From Pseudomonas sp. VD-NE ins (lineage in GTDB: Bacteria; Pseudomonadota; Gammaproteobacteria; Pseudomonadales; Pseudomonadaceae), in assembly GCF_031882575.1 (NCBI RefSeq), contig NZ_CP134772.1, positions 4,972,501 through 5,036,500 on the forward strand: a DNA stretch of 64,000 nucleotides. The letters run 5' to 3'. The position numbers were made by a program, and so were the translations under genes. The notes under the pieces are model-generated. The model did not search any database and had not been told where the DNA came from. It worked only from the letters and a program-made list of their open reading frames with translations. Below are positions 9,539 to 22,900 of the stretch, in pieces (the stretch's first letter is position 1; every line of letters starts with the position of its first letter).

Positions 9539-9684
9539 TAGGTTCTTCCACGGAGGCTGCGGCCAAAGGCCTGTTCGAAACGTCAACAGACGAAGCGACG
9601 GCAAAGGGCCGCATTATATCGGCCCTGCGCGCGGGGTACAGCGTGTTTATACGATAGAAACGGTCAATTGGACGGCTAACGCTG

Positions 9685-10689
9685 TCACTTGCGCGAAAAG
9701 TCGACGAATGTCGCGATCACTTGCTCGATTTGCGAGCGATTGACGTCCATGTGCGTGACCATGCGCAGACGCGCGGCGGCGCTCAATTTGATCCCGCGCT
9801 CGCCGGCAAAGGCCTTGATCGCTTCGGCTTTGTCGCCCATTTGCACATAAACCATGTTGGTTTGCACCGGTTCGACGATGAAACCTGCTTCACGCAAGCC
9901 GTCGGCGAGCAATTGCGCGTTGGCGTGGTCGTCCGCCAGACGCTCAACGTTGTGATCCAGCGCATACAGACCCGCCGCCGCCAACAGCCCGGCCTGGCGC
10001 ATGCCGCCACCAACCATTTTGCGCAAACGACGAGCCTTGCCGATCAGTTGCTCAGAACCGCACAACACCGAGCCGACCGGCGCGCCAAGACCTTTGGACA
10101 GGCACACCGATACCGAATCAAAGTACTGAGTGATTTCCCGGGCATCGACGCCCAGCTTGACCGCCGCGTTGTACAGGCGCGCGCCGTCGAGGTGCAGTTG
10201 CAAGCCTTTATCCTGAGTGAAGCGGCGGGCCCGAGCCAGATATTCCAGTGGCAGCACTTTGCCCTGCATGGTGTTTTCCAGCGCCAGCAAACGGGTCCGG
10301 GCGAAATGGAAGTCGTCAGGCTTGATCGCCGCCGCGACCTGATCCAGATCCAGCGAGCCGTCAGCCTGCACTTCCAGTGGTTGCGGCTGGATCGAACCGA
10401 GCACCGCCGCGCCACCGCCCTCGTACTTGTAGGTATGCGCCTGTTGGCCAACGATATATTCGTCGCCGCGCTCGCAATGCGCCATCAACCCCAGCAAGTT
10501 GCTCATGGTGCCAGTCGGCACGAACAGCGCGGCGGCAAAGCCCAGACGCTTGGCCAGTTCGGCTTCCAGGCGATTGACCGTCGGATCTTCGCCGTACACG
10601 TCATCACCGGTGTCCGCCGCGGTCATCGCGTCGAGCATGGCGGGAGTCGGTTGGGTGACGGTGTCGCTGCGAAGATCGATAACGCTCAT
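9685..10689 (-). CDS. ltaE: low-specificity L-threonine aldolase
   Basis: The 334-residue PLP-dependent fold-type I enzyme cleaves L-threonine/allo-threonine to glycine and acetaldehyde. Visible motifs are the N-terminal [15 protein letters not shown], the [15 protein letters not shown] segment, [11 protein letters not shown] and the PLP-lysine motif [14 protein letters not shown] (lysine near residue 200). Length is as expected. The gene stands alone between alaS and the divergent FMN riboswitch region. Confidence 0.92.
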   Translation of the reverse strand: MSVIDLRSDTVTQPTPAMLDAMTAADTGDDVYGEDPTVNRLEAELAKRLGFAAALFVPTGTMSNLLGLMAHCERGDEYIVGQQAHTYKYEGGGAAVLGSIQPQPLEVQADGSLDLDQVAAAIKPDDFHFARTRLLALENTMQGKVLPLEYLARARRFTQDKGLQLHLDGARLYNAAVKLGVDAREITQYFDSVSVCLSKGLGAPVGSVLCGSEQLIGKARRLRKMVGGGMRQAGLLAAAGLYALDHNVERLADDHANAQLLADGLREAGFIVEPVQTNMVYVQMGDKAEAIKAFAGERGIKLSAAARLRMVTHMDVNRSQIEQVIATFVDFSRK

Positions 10690-10890
10690 GAACCTGGCCT
10701 CAAGTCAGCAGGGGAAATCCCTTTACGAAGTTGAATTACTGCGGTCATCGCGCGGATTAATCAAGCCTTGCGCAAGGAAAAGCCGTTTCGAACCGCCAGA
10801 AAATTCGATGGCAATCATCAGAAAGGCGCAATGCACAGAGCCACAATCTGTGTTAAAAACGCTGCGCCGCCCGAGAAAGGGCGGCAAAAA

Positions 10891-11055
10891 CGTTCTCAGG
10901 GCGGGGTGCAATTCCCCACCGGCGGTAATTGCGCGCAATGCGCATAGCCCGCGAGCGCTTGGCGACGAACACGGCAAAAGCTGTGATCGCGGCAAGGTCA
11001 GCAGACCCGGTGTGATTCCGGGGCCGACGGTCATAGTCCGGATGAAGAGAGAACG
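10891..11055 (+). ncRNA. FMN riboswitch (RFN element)
   Basis: The sequence has the hallmark RFN blocks. The closing stem is formed by CGTTCTC and GAGAACG. Conserved segments are CAGGGCGGGGTGCAATTCCC, CACCGGCGGTAATT, AGCCCGCGAGCG, GGTCAGCAGACCCGGTGTGA and TTCCGGGGCCGACGGTCATAGTCCGGATG (the last two read with short gaps between blocks). It lies 105 bp upstream of the lumazine synthase gene and should shut down its expression when FMN binds. Confidence 0.95.
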
Positions 11056-11129
11056 GGATTAACGCCAAAGGGCCGTCCGCGCGATGTTGTGCGTGTGCGC
11101 ACCCTTGAATCCCTTTCGATTCATAACGC

Positions 11130-11150
11130 CCTGTTTTTCACACAAACAGG
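11130..11150 (+). promoter_or_regulatory. hairpin that can bury the ribH2 ribosome-binding site
   Basis: CCTGTTT (11130-11136) and AAACAGG (11144-11150) are perfectly complementary around seven bases. The right arm overlaps the AGGAG Shine-Dalgarno (11148-11152) of ribH2. It may be the translational expression platform of the FMN riboswitch. The competing anti-sequester pairing was not traced. Confidence 0.45.
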
Positions 11151-11159
11151 AGTCAGAAC

Positions 11160-11669
11160 ATGCAACCCACCGCTATCGACAGCAAAAGCAAACACCCTCA
11201 CGGCGAGCGCGTCGCGTTCATCCAGGCCTGCTGGCACAAGGAAATCGTCGACCAGAGCCGTAAAGGCTTCGTCGCCGAAATGATTGCCTTGGGTTATCAG
11301 GAATCGGACATCGATATCTTCGAAGTCGGCGGCGCCTTTGAAATGCCTCTGCACGCGAAGTTGCTGGCCAAGACCGGTCGTTATGCCGGCATCGTCGCCG
11401 CAGCCCTGGTTGTCGACGGCGGCATCTATCGTCACGAGTTCGTCGCTCAGTCGGTGGTCAGCGGCCTGATGCAGGTGCAGCTGGAAACCGAAGTGCCGGT
11501 GTTCTCGGTGTCCCTCACTCCGCACCACTTCCATGCTGGCGACGAACATCAGAAGTTCTTCTTTGACCACTTTGTGCACAAGGGTCAGGAAGCGGCGCGG
11601 ACTTGCGCGGATACGCTGCGCAAGGTTCGCGCTCTGCGCCGCACCGAGCCGCATGCTGTAGCGGTCTGA
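11160..11669 (+). CDS. ribH2: 6,7-dimethyl-8-ribityllumazine synthase, RibH2 type
   Basis: The enzyme condenses 5-amino-6-ribitylaminouracil with 3,4-dihydroxybutanone phosphate in riboflavin synthesis. The 169-residue sequence resembles the decameric type II enzyme of Brucella (RibH2): IAFIQACWHKEIVDQSRK-like start, FEVGGAFEMPLHAKLLAKTGRYAGIV, VVDGGIYRHEFVAQSVVSG and VPVFSVSLTPHHFH. The final HHFH contains the catalytic-site histidines. It sits alone behind an FMN riboswitch, so it is probably a second, flavin-regulated copy besides the main rib operon gene. ATG 11160 follows AGGAG by seven bases. Confidence 0.92.
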   Translation: MQPTAIDSKSKHPHGERVAFIQACWHKEIVDQSRKGFVAEMIALGYQESDIDIFEVGGAFEMPLHAKLLAKTGRYAGIVAAALVVDGGIYRHEFVAQSVVSGLMQVQLETEVPVFSVSLTPHHFHAGDEHQKFFFDHFVHKGQEAARTCADTLRKVRALRRTEPHAVAV

Positions 11670-11673
11670 CGCC

Positions 11674-11695
11674 GAGTGAGGTTTTGACCTCACTC
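11674..11695. terminator. weak hairpin after ribH2
   Basis: GAGTGAGGT-TTTG-ACCTCACTC gives a 9-bp stem directly after the ribH2 stop but without a clear U-tract. It may act with the following REP pair as the transcript end. Confidence 0.4.
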
Positions 11696-11703
11696 AAATC
11701 AAA

Positions 11704-11794
11704 TGCGGGAGCGAGCCTGCTCGCGAAGAGGGACTGCCAGCCGACGACAAGTTGACTGGTAGACCGCTTTCGCGAGCAGGCTCGCTCCCACATT
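11704..11794. repeat. REP pair (GAGCCTGCTCGCGA type)
   Basis: Two inverted copies of the Pseudomonas REP sequence GGGAGCGAGCCTGCTCGCGA (11704-11728 and 11767-11792) face each other between the convergent ribH2 and aruE genes. Such pairs are mobilised by REP-associated transposases and sit outside genes. Confidence 0.85.
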
Positions 11795-11821
11795 GGTTTT
11801 GTGCCGGTTTAGAGATCGCTA

Positions 11822-12832
11822 TCAGGCGAGGTTTTCGTCGGTGGTCGGGACGATCAGGATGCCCGCGCGCAAGCCATTCTTGACCTTGGGATTGGGGAAG
11901 ATGATCCGCGCGCCCTGCTCTTCGATGATCCAGCGGGTATTGGCCAGATCTTCGGCCAGCACATAACCCATCTCCAGCTCTGAAAAGTTCTCGATGTCCT
12001 GCGGCAGGTTCAGGCGGAACGCATCGCTGTGCTTGATGATTTCCCGGGCGACACTGAACAGCTGCAAACCGTCCAGCCCCTGCTCCGCCATCTCCGGCTC
12101 GGTGCCTTCAATGATCTGTTTCAAACGGGTTTCCAGCAGCGATACGTTAACCCCGTCGTTCTGCCCGAACGGCCGCGCCTTGCCCAATTCCAGCGTGAAA
12201 GCCTCGGCACCGAGCTTGTCGTAGGTGTACGAGCTGAACACGATTGAAGGCTTGTTCTGCAACAGCACTGCTTCCATGCCAGCAGCACGCAAACGCGCCA
12301 GCTCAACACGCGAATGCTGGCGACCTTCCTTCCACGGATACAGCGCGAACTGTTCGATCTTCGAGCCACGAATCGCCGTGTGCAGGTCGTAGTGCAGACG
12401 CTGGCGATCCGGCAGGCTGAAGAAACTCGCCGCCAGACGCTCCAGCTCACAGGCACGCAGTGCTTCGCTGCCACTGCTTTGTTCATGACGGCCGTTGAAC
12501 AGCCGATTGACGTCCTGCTCGATGAAACGCTCGCCTTTGCGAATCGCCTCGGGGTTACCGAACAGGAACAGAATGCGTGCGCGCGGCTTCAGATCGCCAC
12601 GTGCGATGTCGTGCAGCAACCGATCAAGCAACTCGATCGGCGCTGTTTCGTTGCCGTGGATACCTGCCGACAGCAGCAGGTCCAGGCCATTGTCGCGGGC
12701 TTCGGGTGGCCGGACTTCCAGCGCACCTTCGCTCAACCAGCGCATACGCACGCCTTCGACAGTCAGTTGAGTCTTCTCCGCCGGTTCGCGGCCGGCGAGG
12801 GTCAGTTCAAGCAGTTTGCCGAGGGCGAGCAT
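11822..12832 (-). CDS. aruE: succinylglutamate desuccinylase AruE/AstE
   Basis: The last enzyme of the arginine succinyltransferase pathway hydrolyses N-succinylglutamate to glutamate and succinate. The 336-residue M14-type zinc hydrolase shows the metal motif [11 protein letters not shown] (His and Glu ligands near residues 59-62), QDVNRLFNG and [11 protein letters not shown] (third zinc ligand). It is the promoter-distal gene of the aru operon, 12 bp after the small ORF 12845-13135. Confidence 0.95.
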   Translation of the reverse strand: MLALGKLLELTLAGREPAEKTQLTVEGVRMRWLSEGALEVRPPEARDNGLDLLLSAGIHGNETAPIELLDRLLHDIARGDLKPRARILFLFGNPEAIRKGERFIEQDVNRLFNGRHEQSSGSEALRACELERLAASFFSLPDRQRLHYDLHTAIRGSKIEQFALYPWKEGRQHSRVELARLRAAGMEAVLLQNKPSIVFSSYTYDKLGAEAFTLELGKARPFGQNDGVNVSLLETRLKQIIEGTEPEMAEQGLDGLQLFSVAREIIKHSDAFRLNLPQDIENFSELEMGYVLAEDLANTRWIIEEQGARIIFPNPKVKNGLRAGILIVPTTDENLA

Positions 12833-12844
12833 AGAGCGGTTTCC

Positions 12845-13135
12845 TTAGTGATCGTGGTTGCAATCCGGGCCGTGCACGTGGTCTTCGTCGTCGCCGACAT
12901 CAGCCGGTTCCATTTCCAGTTGCAGACTTACCAGATTAGTCGCCAATGGGCGCAGCAGCAGGTTGGCGTACTCGGCGTCACCTTCTTCAACGTCCACGCC
13001 GATCAGCAGTTGGCCACGGCCGTCCTGCTGGATCCACAGCTCTTTGCCTTGCCACATGACCGCGACGCGGGTGCACGAGGTTTGCAGTTGCGTGCCGTCG
13101 GTGTCTTCAAGGATCAGCTGCAGGGAATCGCTCAT
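12845..13135 (-). CDS. conserved small protein of the aru operon (96 aa)
   Basis: Its function is unknown. The beta-rich, acidic protein starts MSDSLQLILEDTDG and ends in a histidine/cysteine-rich tail (DEDHVHGPDCNHDH) that could bind metal. A gene of this kind occupies the same place between aruB and aruE in P. aeruginosa. ATG 13135 is preferred because GAGAG precedes it at normal distance; an in-frame ATG at 13159 would add eight residues. Confidence 0.8.
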   Translation of the reverse strand: MSDSLQLILEDTDGTQLQTSCTRVAVMWQGKELWIQQDGRGQLLIGVDVEEGDAEYANLLLRPLATNLVSLQLEMEPADVGDDEDHVHGPDCNHDH

Positions 13136-13192
13136 GTTTTTACTCTCTTGGGGAGACAAGCCGCGCGCCGCGTTCAGGCGACGCGCCGGCCA

Positions 13193-14539
13193 TCAATTGA
13201 TCTGGAATGGATAAACCGCGCCCAGTTTAAGGATTTGCGTCAGTTCATCCAGTGCCGTCCGGCATTCAAGCAGCAATTGCGGATCCGCCAGATCGGTTTC
13301 ACTCAGGCGGTCGCGGTAGTGCTTTTCAACCCATGCGGTCAACGAACCGTACAACGGTGGCGTCATGATAACCCCTGGGTTGACCGCCGCCAGTTCGGTT
13401 TCGTTAAGCGCGACACGAAGACGCAGACACGCCGGGCCACCGCCGTTCTGCATGCTTTGCTTGAGGTCGAAGACTTTCACTTCGCGGATCAGACCGCCGG
13501 AGCTGGTCAGACTTTGCAGGTAAGTCCAGACGCGTTCGTTGGCCTGGCACTCTTGCGGCACGATCAACAACATCGAGCCATCAGGACGCGAGAGCAACTG
13601 GCTGTTGAACAGGTAGGAACGCACCGCATCATCCACGGTGACTGCCGAACGCGGCACACACACGGACTGGAAGTTGCCACCGACCTTGGCCAGTTTGCCT
13701 TGCAGTTCGGCCAGCATCTGGTCGGTCTCGAGGAAGGCATCCTCGTGATAGAACAGCACCTCGCCATTGCCCACGGCGATCACGTCGTTGTGGAACACGC
13801 CCTGATCGATCACGTTCGGGTTTTGCTGAGCGTAAACCACGCCTTCATCACGCAGACCGTGCAGACGCGCAACCGCTTGCGAGGCTTCGAGGGTCTGGCG
13901 CGCCGGGTACTTTTGCGGCGCCGGGAAACGATTGTCGAAGGCACTGCGACCGAACACAAAAAACTCGACGCCCGCCTCGCCATATTCACGGCAGAAACGC
14001 GTGTGGTTGGCCGCGCCTTCGTCACCGAACTGTGCCACTGCCGGCAGGGCGGCGTGGTGGGCGAAGTGCTGCTGATTGGCGAACATCGCGCCGAGCACGC
14101 GGCTGGTGGTCGGGTGCTCGATGCTGCGGTGGTATTTGCAGTTGAGGTTGGCGGCGGTGAAATGCACGCGACCGTCAGCGGTGTCGGCACTCGGGCTAAC
14201 CGTGGCGGCGTTGGCCACCCACATGCTCGACGCCGAGCAACTGGCGACCAGCAGCGGCATGGCTTCTTTAGCGGCGCGCTCGATCACCTGAGCGTCGGTG
14301 CCACTGAAACCCAGACGGCGCAGAGCGGCCACGTCCGGACGTTCCTGCGGTGCCAGCACACCTTGCTGAAAGCCCATTTCCATCAGCGCTTTCATCTTCG
14401 CCAGACCTTGCAGCGCCGCTTCCTTCGGGTTCGAGGACTGCTGGCTGTTGCTCTGGGAGGCAACGTTGCCGTAGGACAGACCACCGTAGTTATGGGTCGG
14501 CCCCACTAGACCGTCAAAATTGACTTCATAGGATTTCAT
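13193..14539 (-). CDS. aruB: N-succinylarginine dihydrolase AruB/AstB
   Basis: The 448-residue enzyme converts N2-succinylarginine to N2-succinylornithine, two ammonia and CO2, the second step of the pathway. It belongs to the amidinotransferase fold. Visible segments are the start [43 protein letters not shown] with the catalytic histidine context, and [12 protein letters not shown] carrying the nucleophilic cysteine. Length equals that of known AstB proteins. Confidence 0.96.
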   Translation of the reverse strand: MKSYEVNFDGLVGPTHNYGGLSYGNVASQSNSQQSSNPKEAALQGLAKMKALMEMGFQQGVLAPQERPDVAALRRLGFSGTDAQVIERAAKEAMPLLVASCSASSMWVANAATVSPSADTADGRVHFTAANLNCKYHRSIEHPTTSRVLGAMFANQQHFAHHAALPAVAQFGDEGAANHTRFCREYGEAGVEFFVFGRSAFDNRFPAPQKYPARQTLEASQAVARLHGLRDEGVVYAQQNPNVIDQGVFHNDVIAVGNGEVLFYHEDAFLETDQMLAELQGKLAKVGGNFQSVCVPRSAVTVDDAVRSYLFNSQLLSRPDGSMLLIVPQECQANERVWTYLQSLTSSGGLIREVKVFDLKQSMQNGGGPACLRLRVALNETELAAVNPGVIMTPPLYGSLTAWVEKHYRDRLSETDLADPQLLLECRTALDELTQILKLGAVYPFQIN

Positions 14540-14607
14540 CAGCGAGGCTCCACGAGAATCTGTTGTTATAGGCTTCAGTAACTGTTCTTTAAGACCGCGG
14601 TGCGGCC

Positions 14608-14696
14608 ATCGCTGGCAAGCCAGCTCCCACAGGATTGGTGGTGTTCACAGATTCTGTGGACGACTCGACCCCTGTGGGAGCTGGCTTGCCAGCGAT
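14608..14696. repeat. REP pair (GCTGGCTTGCCAGCGA type) inside the aru operon
   Basis: Two inverted REP copies (14608-14632 and 14672-14696) fill the 162-bp gap between aruD and aruB. In the aru transcript they would form a large hairpin and could affect mRNA stability or the relative output of downstream genes. Confidence 0.85.
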
Positions 14697-14701
14697 TGGC
14701 A

Positions 14702-17193
<2,492 letters not shown>

Positions 17194-17244
17194 GCTATCT
17201 CCTCAAACGGGCCGCCTTCGCCACCCGTGAAACTCGCTAAGGCG

Positions 17245-18264
17245 TTAAACCGCCACCAGGCGCACGCTGGCACCTTCACCGACGCCCAGGGCTTCGGCCG
17301 CTTCCAGATCCAGAGTCACCGGTTTGCCCGGCGCGTAATCCAGTTCCAGCAGCACCGCGCGGTAATCCTGCAACTGCGCATTGGCCACCAGATACTGGCG
17401 CCCGGCACCTTTGACCGGCTCGCCGATCTTCACCGGCACCACGCGGCTCTGGGCGATCGAACGGATCCCCGAAACGCGCGCATGCAGGGTCGGGCCACCG
17501 TCGAAAATGTCGATGTAGTGATCGGTCTCGAAGCCTTCGCGCATCAGGATGTCGAAGGTGATCTGCGCACGCGGATGCACCTGGCCCATCGCCTCTTGGG
17601 CGGAATCCGGCAGCAGCGGCACGTAGATCGGGTAATGCGGCATCAGCTCGGCAAGGAACGTGCGGCTTTTCAGCCCGCACAGACGTTCGGCTTCGGCGTA
17701 GTTGAGGTCGAAGAAGTTGCGACCGATCGCATCCCAGAATGGCGAGTCGCCGTTCTCGTCGCTGTAACCGACGATCTCGGTGACCACCGAATCAGCGAAA
17801 CGCTCCGGATGGCTGGCGACGAATAACAGACGGCCACGGGAATTGAGCTCGGACCACGGCGAACCGACCAGCTCGCGCTGCACGTAGAAACTGGTCAGCA
17901 AGCTGTTGCCGGTCAGGTCGTGGCACTGCGAGAGCACGTGGATCTTGTTGTGGATCTTCAGCTCGCGCGAAGCATGCACGAAGGTCTCGTTGCGGAAGCT
18001 GTAGAAAGGTTCCGAATAACCGGCCGAAGCGACGATGGCCGAGCAGCCGACCAGCTTGCCGGTGGTGGAATCTTCAAGGACGAAGAAGTAACTCTCTTCG
18101 CCGTTGAAGCTCACTTCGGCGGCGAACGACGCTTCGCTCGCCGCGATCTTGTCGCTCAGACGTTCCACGTCATCCGGCAAGGAAGTGACACCAATCGGGC
18201 TGTCCGCAGCCAGACGCTGTACCTCGCCCAGATCAGCCATTTGCGCGGGGCGCATCACCAGCAT
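17245..18264 (-). CDS. aruF: arginine/ornithine N-succinyltransferase, alpha subunit AruF
   Basis: This 339-residue paralogue of AruG (MLVMRPAQMADLGEVQRLAADSP start, CHDLTGNSLLTSFYVQ, SPFWDAIGRNFF) is the alpha subunit of the succinyltransferase. The ATG at 18264 is taken over an in-frame upstream start because it gives the family N-terminus. A REP pair and the aruC terminator-like hairpin separate it from aruC, so aruF onwards may be expressed below aruC level. Confidence 0.95.
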   Translation of the reverse strand: MLVMRPAQMADLGEVQRLAADSPIGVTSLPDDVERLSDKIAASEASFAAEVSFNGEESYFFVLEDSTTGKLVGCSAIVASAGYSEPFYSFRNETFVHASRELKIHNKIHVLSQCHDLTGNSLLTSFYVQRELVGSPWSELNSRGRLLFVASHPERFADSVVTEIVGYSDENGDSPFWDAIGRNFFDLNYAEAERLCGLKSRTFLAELMPHYPIYVPLLPDSAQEAMGQVHPRAQITFDILMREGFETDHYIDIFDGGPTLHARVSGIRSIAQSRVVPVKIGEPVKGAGRQYLVANAQLQDYRAVLLELDYAPGKPVTLDLEAAEALGVGEGASVRLVAV

Positions 18265-18312
18265 GGTGTCACTCCTTTCTCTTATCAATTCACAGAAAAA
18301 AACACCGGACAC

Positions 18313-18402
18313 TGTGGGAGCGAGCTTGCTCGCGAAAGCGGTGTATCAGTCAGCATAGATGGCGACTGAAACTCCCTCTTCGCGAGCAAGCTCGCTCCCA
18401 CA
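18313..18402. repeat. REP pair (GAGCTTGCTCGCGA type) between aruC and aruF
   Basis: Inverted copies of GGGAGCGAGCTTGCTCGCGA (18313-18336 and 18378-18402) lie in the aruC-aruF spacer. This REP subtype differs from the one between aruD and aruB. Confidence 0.85.
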
Positions 18403-18420
18403 ATGAATCTCACCGGCATC

Positions 18421-18460
18421 AAAAATTGGGTTCGACGCCTGAAAAACTCCAGGCGTCGAA
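18421..18460 (-). terminator. terminator-like hairpin after aruC
   Basis: On the minus strand TTCGACGCCTG and CAGGCGTCGAA form an 11-bp stem with an 8-base loop, followed by CCCAATTTTT, 8 bp after the aruC stop codon. It could attenuate transcription into aruF. Confidence 0.65.
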
Positions 18461-18467
18461 GGCTCTA

Positions 18468-19833
<1,366 letters not shown>

Positions 19834-19992
19834 AATAGCGTCGCAAAGGCGCAGTTTAACTGGCGCCGCCGATTTGCGGCAGGCCGCAGAGAATACCAAC
19901 TCAACCTCGCTGCAAAGCTATAAATATGTACCGCACCTCGATCCGCACTTGCTGATTTGCTTGGCATCTTCAATGGCCCAAGGATCGACACC

Positions 19993-22900
19993 ATGCAGCA
20001 AGCTGACGGATTGCCCTCCAGCGACTCCACCGATACAGACTCTCCACAGAACCCCGACAGTCATTATCAGCCCCTCAGAGACCGCCTCCCCGACTGGCTG
20101 GGCAGCGCTTCAGAAACCCGGCGTCTGGCACTCACAAATATCACACCGCAACGCTCGAGCAATCTGCACACGGCACCGGCGGCTCAGCACGAAGCACTGA
20201 ACGACCTCAACATCGCTCACTGGAACGCGCAAAGCGCGGTCGACCGAAGCCTGGAACACCTGCAGGACGCCAGCGCCTTTGCCGAACCGCTGCTCAGGCA
20301 AGCACTGAAGAAGGACTTCGATCTGGATGTGGATGTGCGCAATACTTTCGTGCGCCTGTACATCCCCGCGACCACGCCGTGGTTCCCGATCAGGACCGGC
20401 ACGCGCGCCTGGACCGTCTCGCTGCTGGATGCTGCGTTGCATAACTTCGAAGAAAAGGAGACGGACGAAAACGCCTTCGAACCCGACTCCACCTTCATTA
20501 CCCGGCCCTCCGTCACCGGCCAGTTCATGACCTTGCCGTGGATCAAGGCCAAATTGAGCATTGCAGCCTTCACCAGGCTGTGCCGAACACTGGATATCGG
20601 TGCGCAGTACAAAACCCGTCTCGAAGAAAACCTCGGTTACACCGATCCGATGGTGGCGTCCGTCCTGCGCCTGAAAATAGACACCAGCCAGAAAGCCGCA
20701 ATGAAAGCGGCCCTGCAGTGGGCGCGGATGAACCGCGATGTTTCGGAAAGTTATTTTCGCTTGATCGACGCCGTGCTCGACGGCATGAAAGGCCTGTATG
20801 TCGGCGGCGCACCCGTTCTGTGCCATGACATGGGCATGCTGTGTGCGCCGCTCACCGGCATCGTCGTGTTTGCCCCCGACCTGTACATTTCGCGAACCGC
20901 TGCGCGCGTAGTGGCTTACGTCCCGGACGACCCCGAGCACCCCTTCAAGGAGTACGCCACGACCTATGATCTGATCGTCGAACTGACACGCCAGTTACGC
21001 TCGAAGGATTACCAAGAGTTTTTCAGTCGCTTCGTGAACCACGAACATCGAGGGTTTTTCTTCAGCACACTCAACAGTCGCTTGAGCCAGCTGAAGTGGC
21101 ATCCGACCGAACCAGGCAGTTCTCTGCCGGCGTGGCGCGACACCCCTGTCGAGCGACCTGATCTGCAGACCACGCTCACGCCGTTTCAAGACAATCTGTG
21201 GCAACACTTCTATCAGGCGAAACTGAACAAGATCTTCAATGACGCCAGAGTGATCGCCGTGCCCACCGCGGTGGTCGATCAAAAAGCACGCTGGGCTTTC
21301 TGGGACTCCGTCACCAACATCATCTCGACCATCGTGCAGACCGCCGCGCTGATCGTCGCGCCGTTCGTGCCGGTACTCGGCGAAGCGATGATGGCGTACA
21401 TGGCTTATCAAATGCTCGACGAGGTCTTCGAGGGCATCATCGAATGGGGGCAAGGTCGCACTACCGAAGCCTTTGAACACTTGATGGGCACCCTGGAGTC
21501 GATGATTCAACTGGGCATGTTCGCGGTGGGCGGGGCGATTGGCGCCGGTGAATTTCGCAAGGTCCTGCCCAAAGAGATCGTCGCGTTCATCGACCGCTTC
21601 AAACCAGTGCAACTGGCCAATGGCAAAACCCGCTACTGGGATCCCGATCTGGCCCGTTACGAACACCCGGCTGTGCCTGACGCCAGCTCGACACCCAACG
21701 AGTTGGGCCTGCACCCGCACCAGGGCAAACAACTGCTGCCAATCGAAGACGCTCGTTTTGCCGTGAGCGAAAGCCCGGTTCCCGGCCAGTACCGTATTGA
21801 ACACCCGACCCGCGCCGACGCCTACCAACCGGTATTGCGCCACAACGGCGCCGGCGCCTGGCATACCGAACTGGAACAACCACTGGGATGGGACACCGAC
21901 ACCGCACTGCGGCGAATCGGCCCGGCAGTCGAGTCGTTTTCACCCGCCGAGCGCGAGACCATTCTTCAGGTCAGCGGCGTCAACGAAGATGCCGTGCGCA
22001 AGATGCACGCCGACCAGCAAACACCTCCCCCGCTGCTGGCCGACAGCATCCAGCGCTTCAAGATCGATCAGGAGCTGCAACGCCTGGTCGATCGGCTCGA
22101 GAGTGACGTGGCCGACGAATATCGCCGCGCCGATCCCGTAGCCCAACTGCAACTGTTGACCGAGCACGGGCGCTGGCCGAGTAACCAACGCCTGCGTCTG
22201 GTTGATCGACAGGGCGAACTGATCTGGCAATCTTCGGCAGACGAAACCTTGCCGCTGACCGAGCTGGATCAAAGCAGCCTGATCGGTGACGACCTGCTCA
22301 AGACCCTGCTGTATTCGCTCGACGAGCAACAAACCAAAGCCTTGCTCGCAGAACCCTTCGGCGGGCCGACACCTTCGCTGGACGTGCGCAGCCAAACCCT
22401 GCGCAAGCAATTGGCTCATCTCGCCCGACGACACAGAAGTTCCCTGTTCGAAGCGCGCTATCAGGCACTCCAGTCCATCGATGATCCGCTGGCACGACAG
22501 CTGAGCCAACACCCACCGGCATTACCCGCCAGCGTGACCCGCGAACTGCTCGACACCGCCAGTGGCGAAGAACTGCTGCAGATCAGCGCGGGACAATTGC
22601 CACCGCGCCAACAGGAGCTCATGCAACTGGCCAGCCAGGAAGTGCGCATCACCCGCGCTTATGAGGGTCTGGAACTGAACGCCGTGAACAATCCCGATTC
22701 CGACGCTCTTGCGCTGCACAGCCTCAAGCTGTTGCCAGGCTGGAGCGGCGATGTGCGCATCGAGATTCGCGACGGACATTACGAAGGGGCTGCGCTCGAC
22801 AGCATCGGGCGCGAAGATGCCCCCGCGCAAAAAGTCCTGGTTCGCCAGCCTGACGGCCGCTATCAACCTTTTGATGACCGCGGCCAGGAATTGCATTCGT

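Noticed and set aside
7298..9541. 747-codon open frame antisense to alaS
   Set aside because: Long antisense frames are expected in high-GC genes; the alaS frame on the other strand is unmistakable.
12314..14509. 731-codon open frame antisense to aruB and part of aruE
   Set aside because: Shadow frame of well-identified genes with low-complexity translation and no domain.
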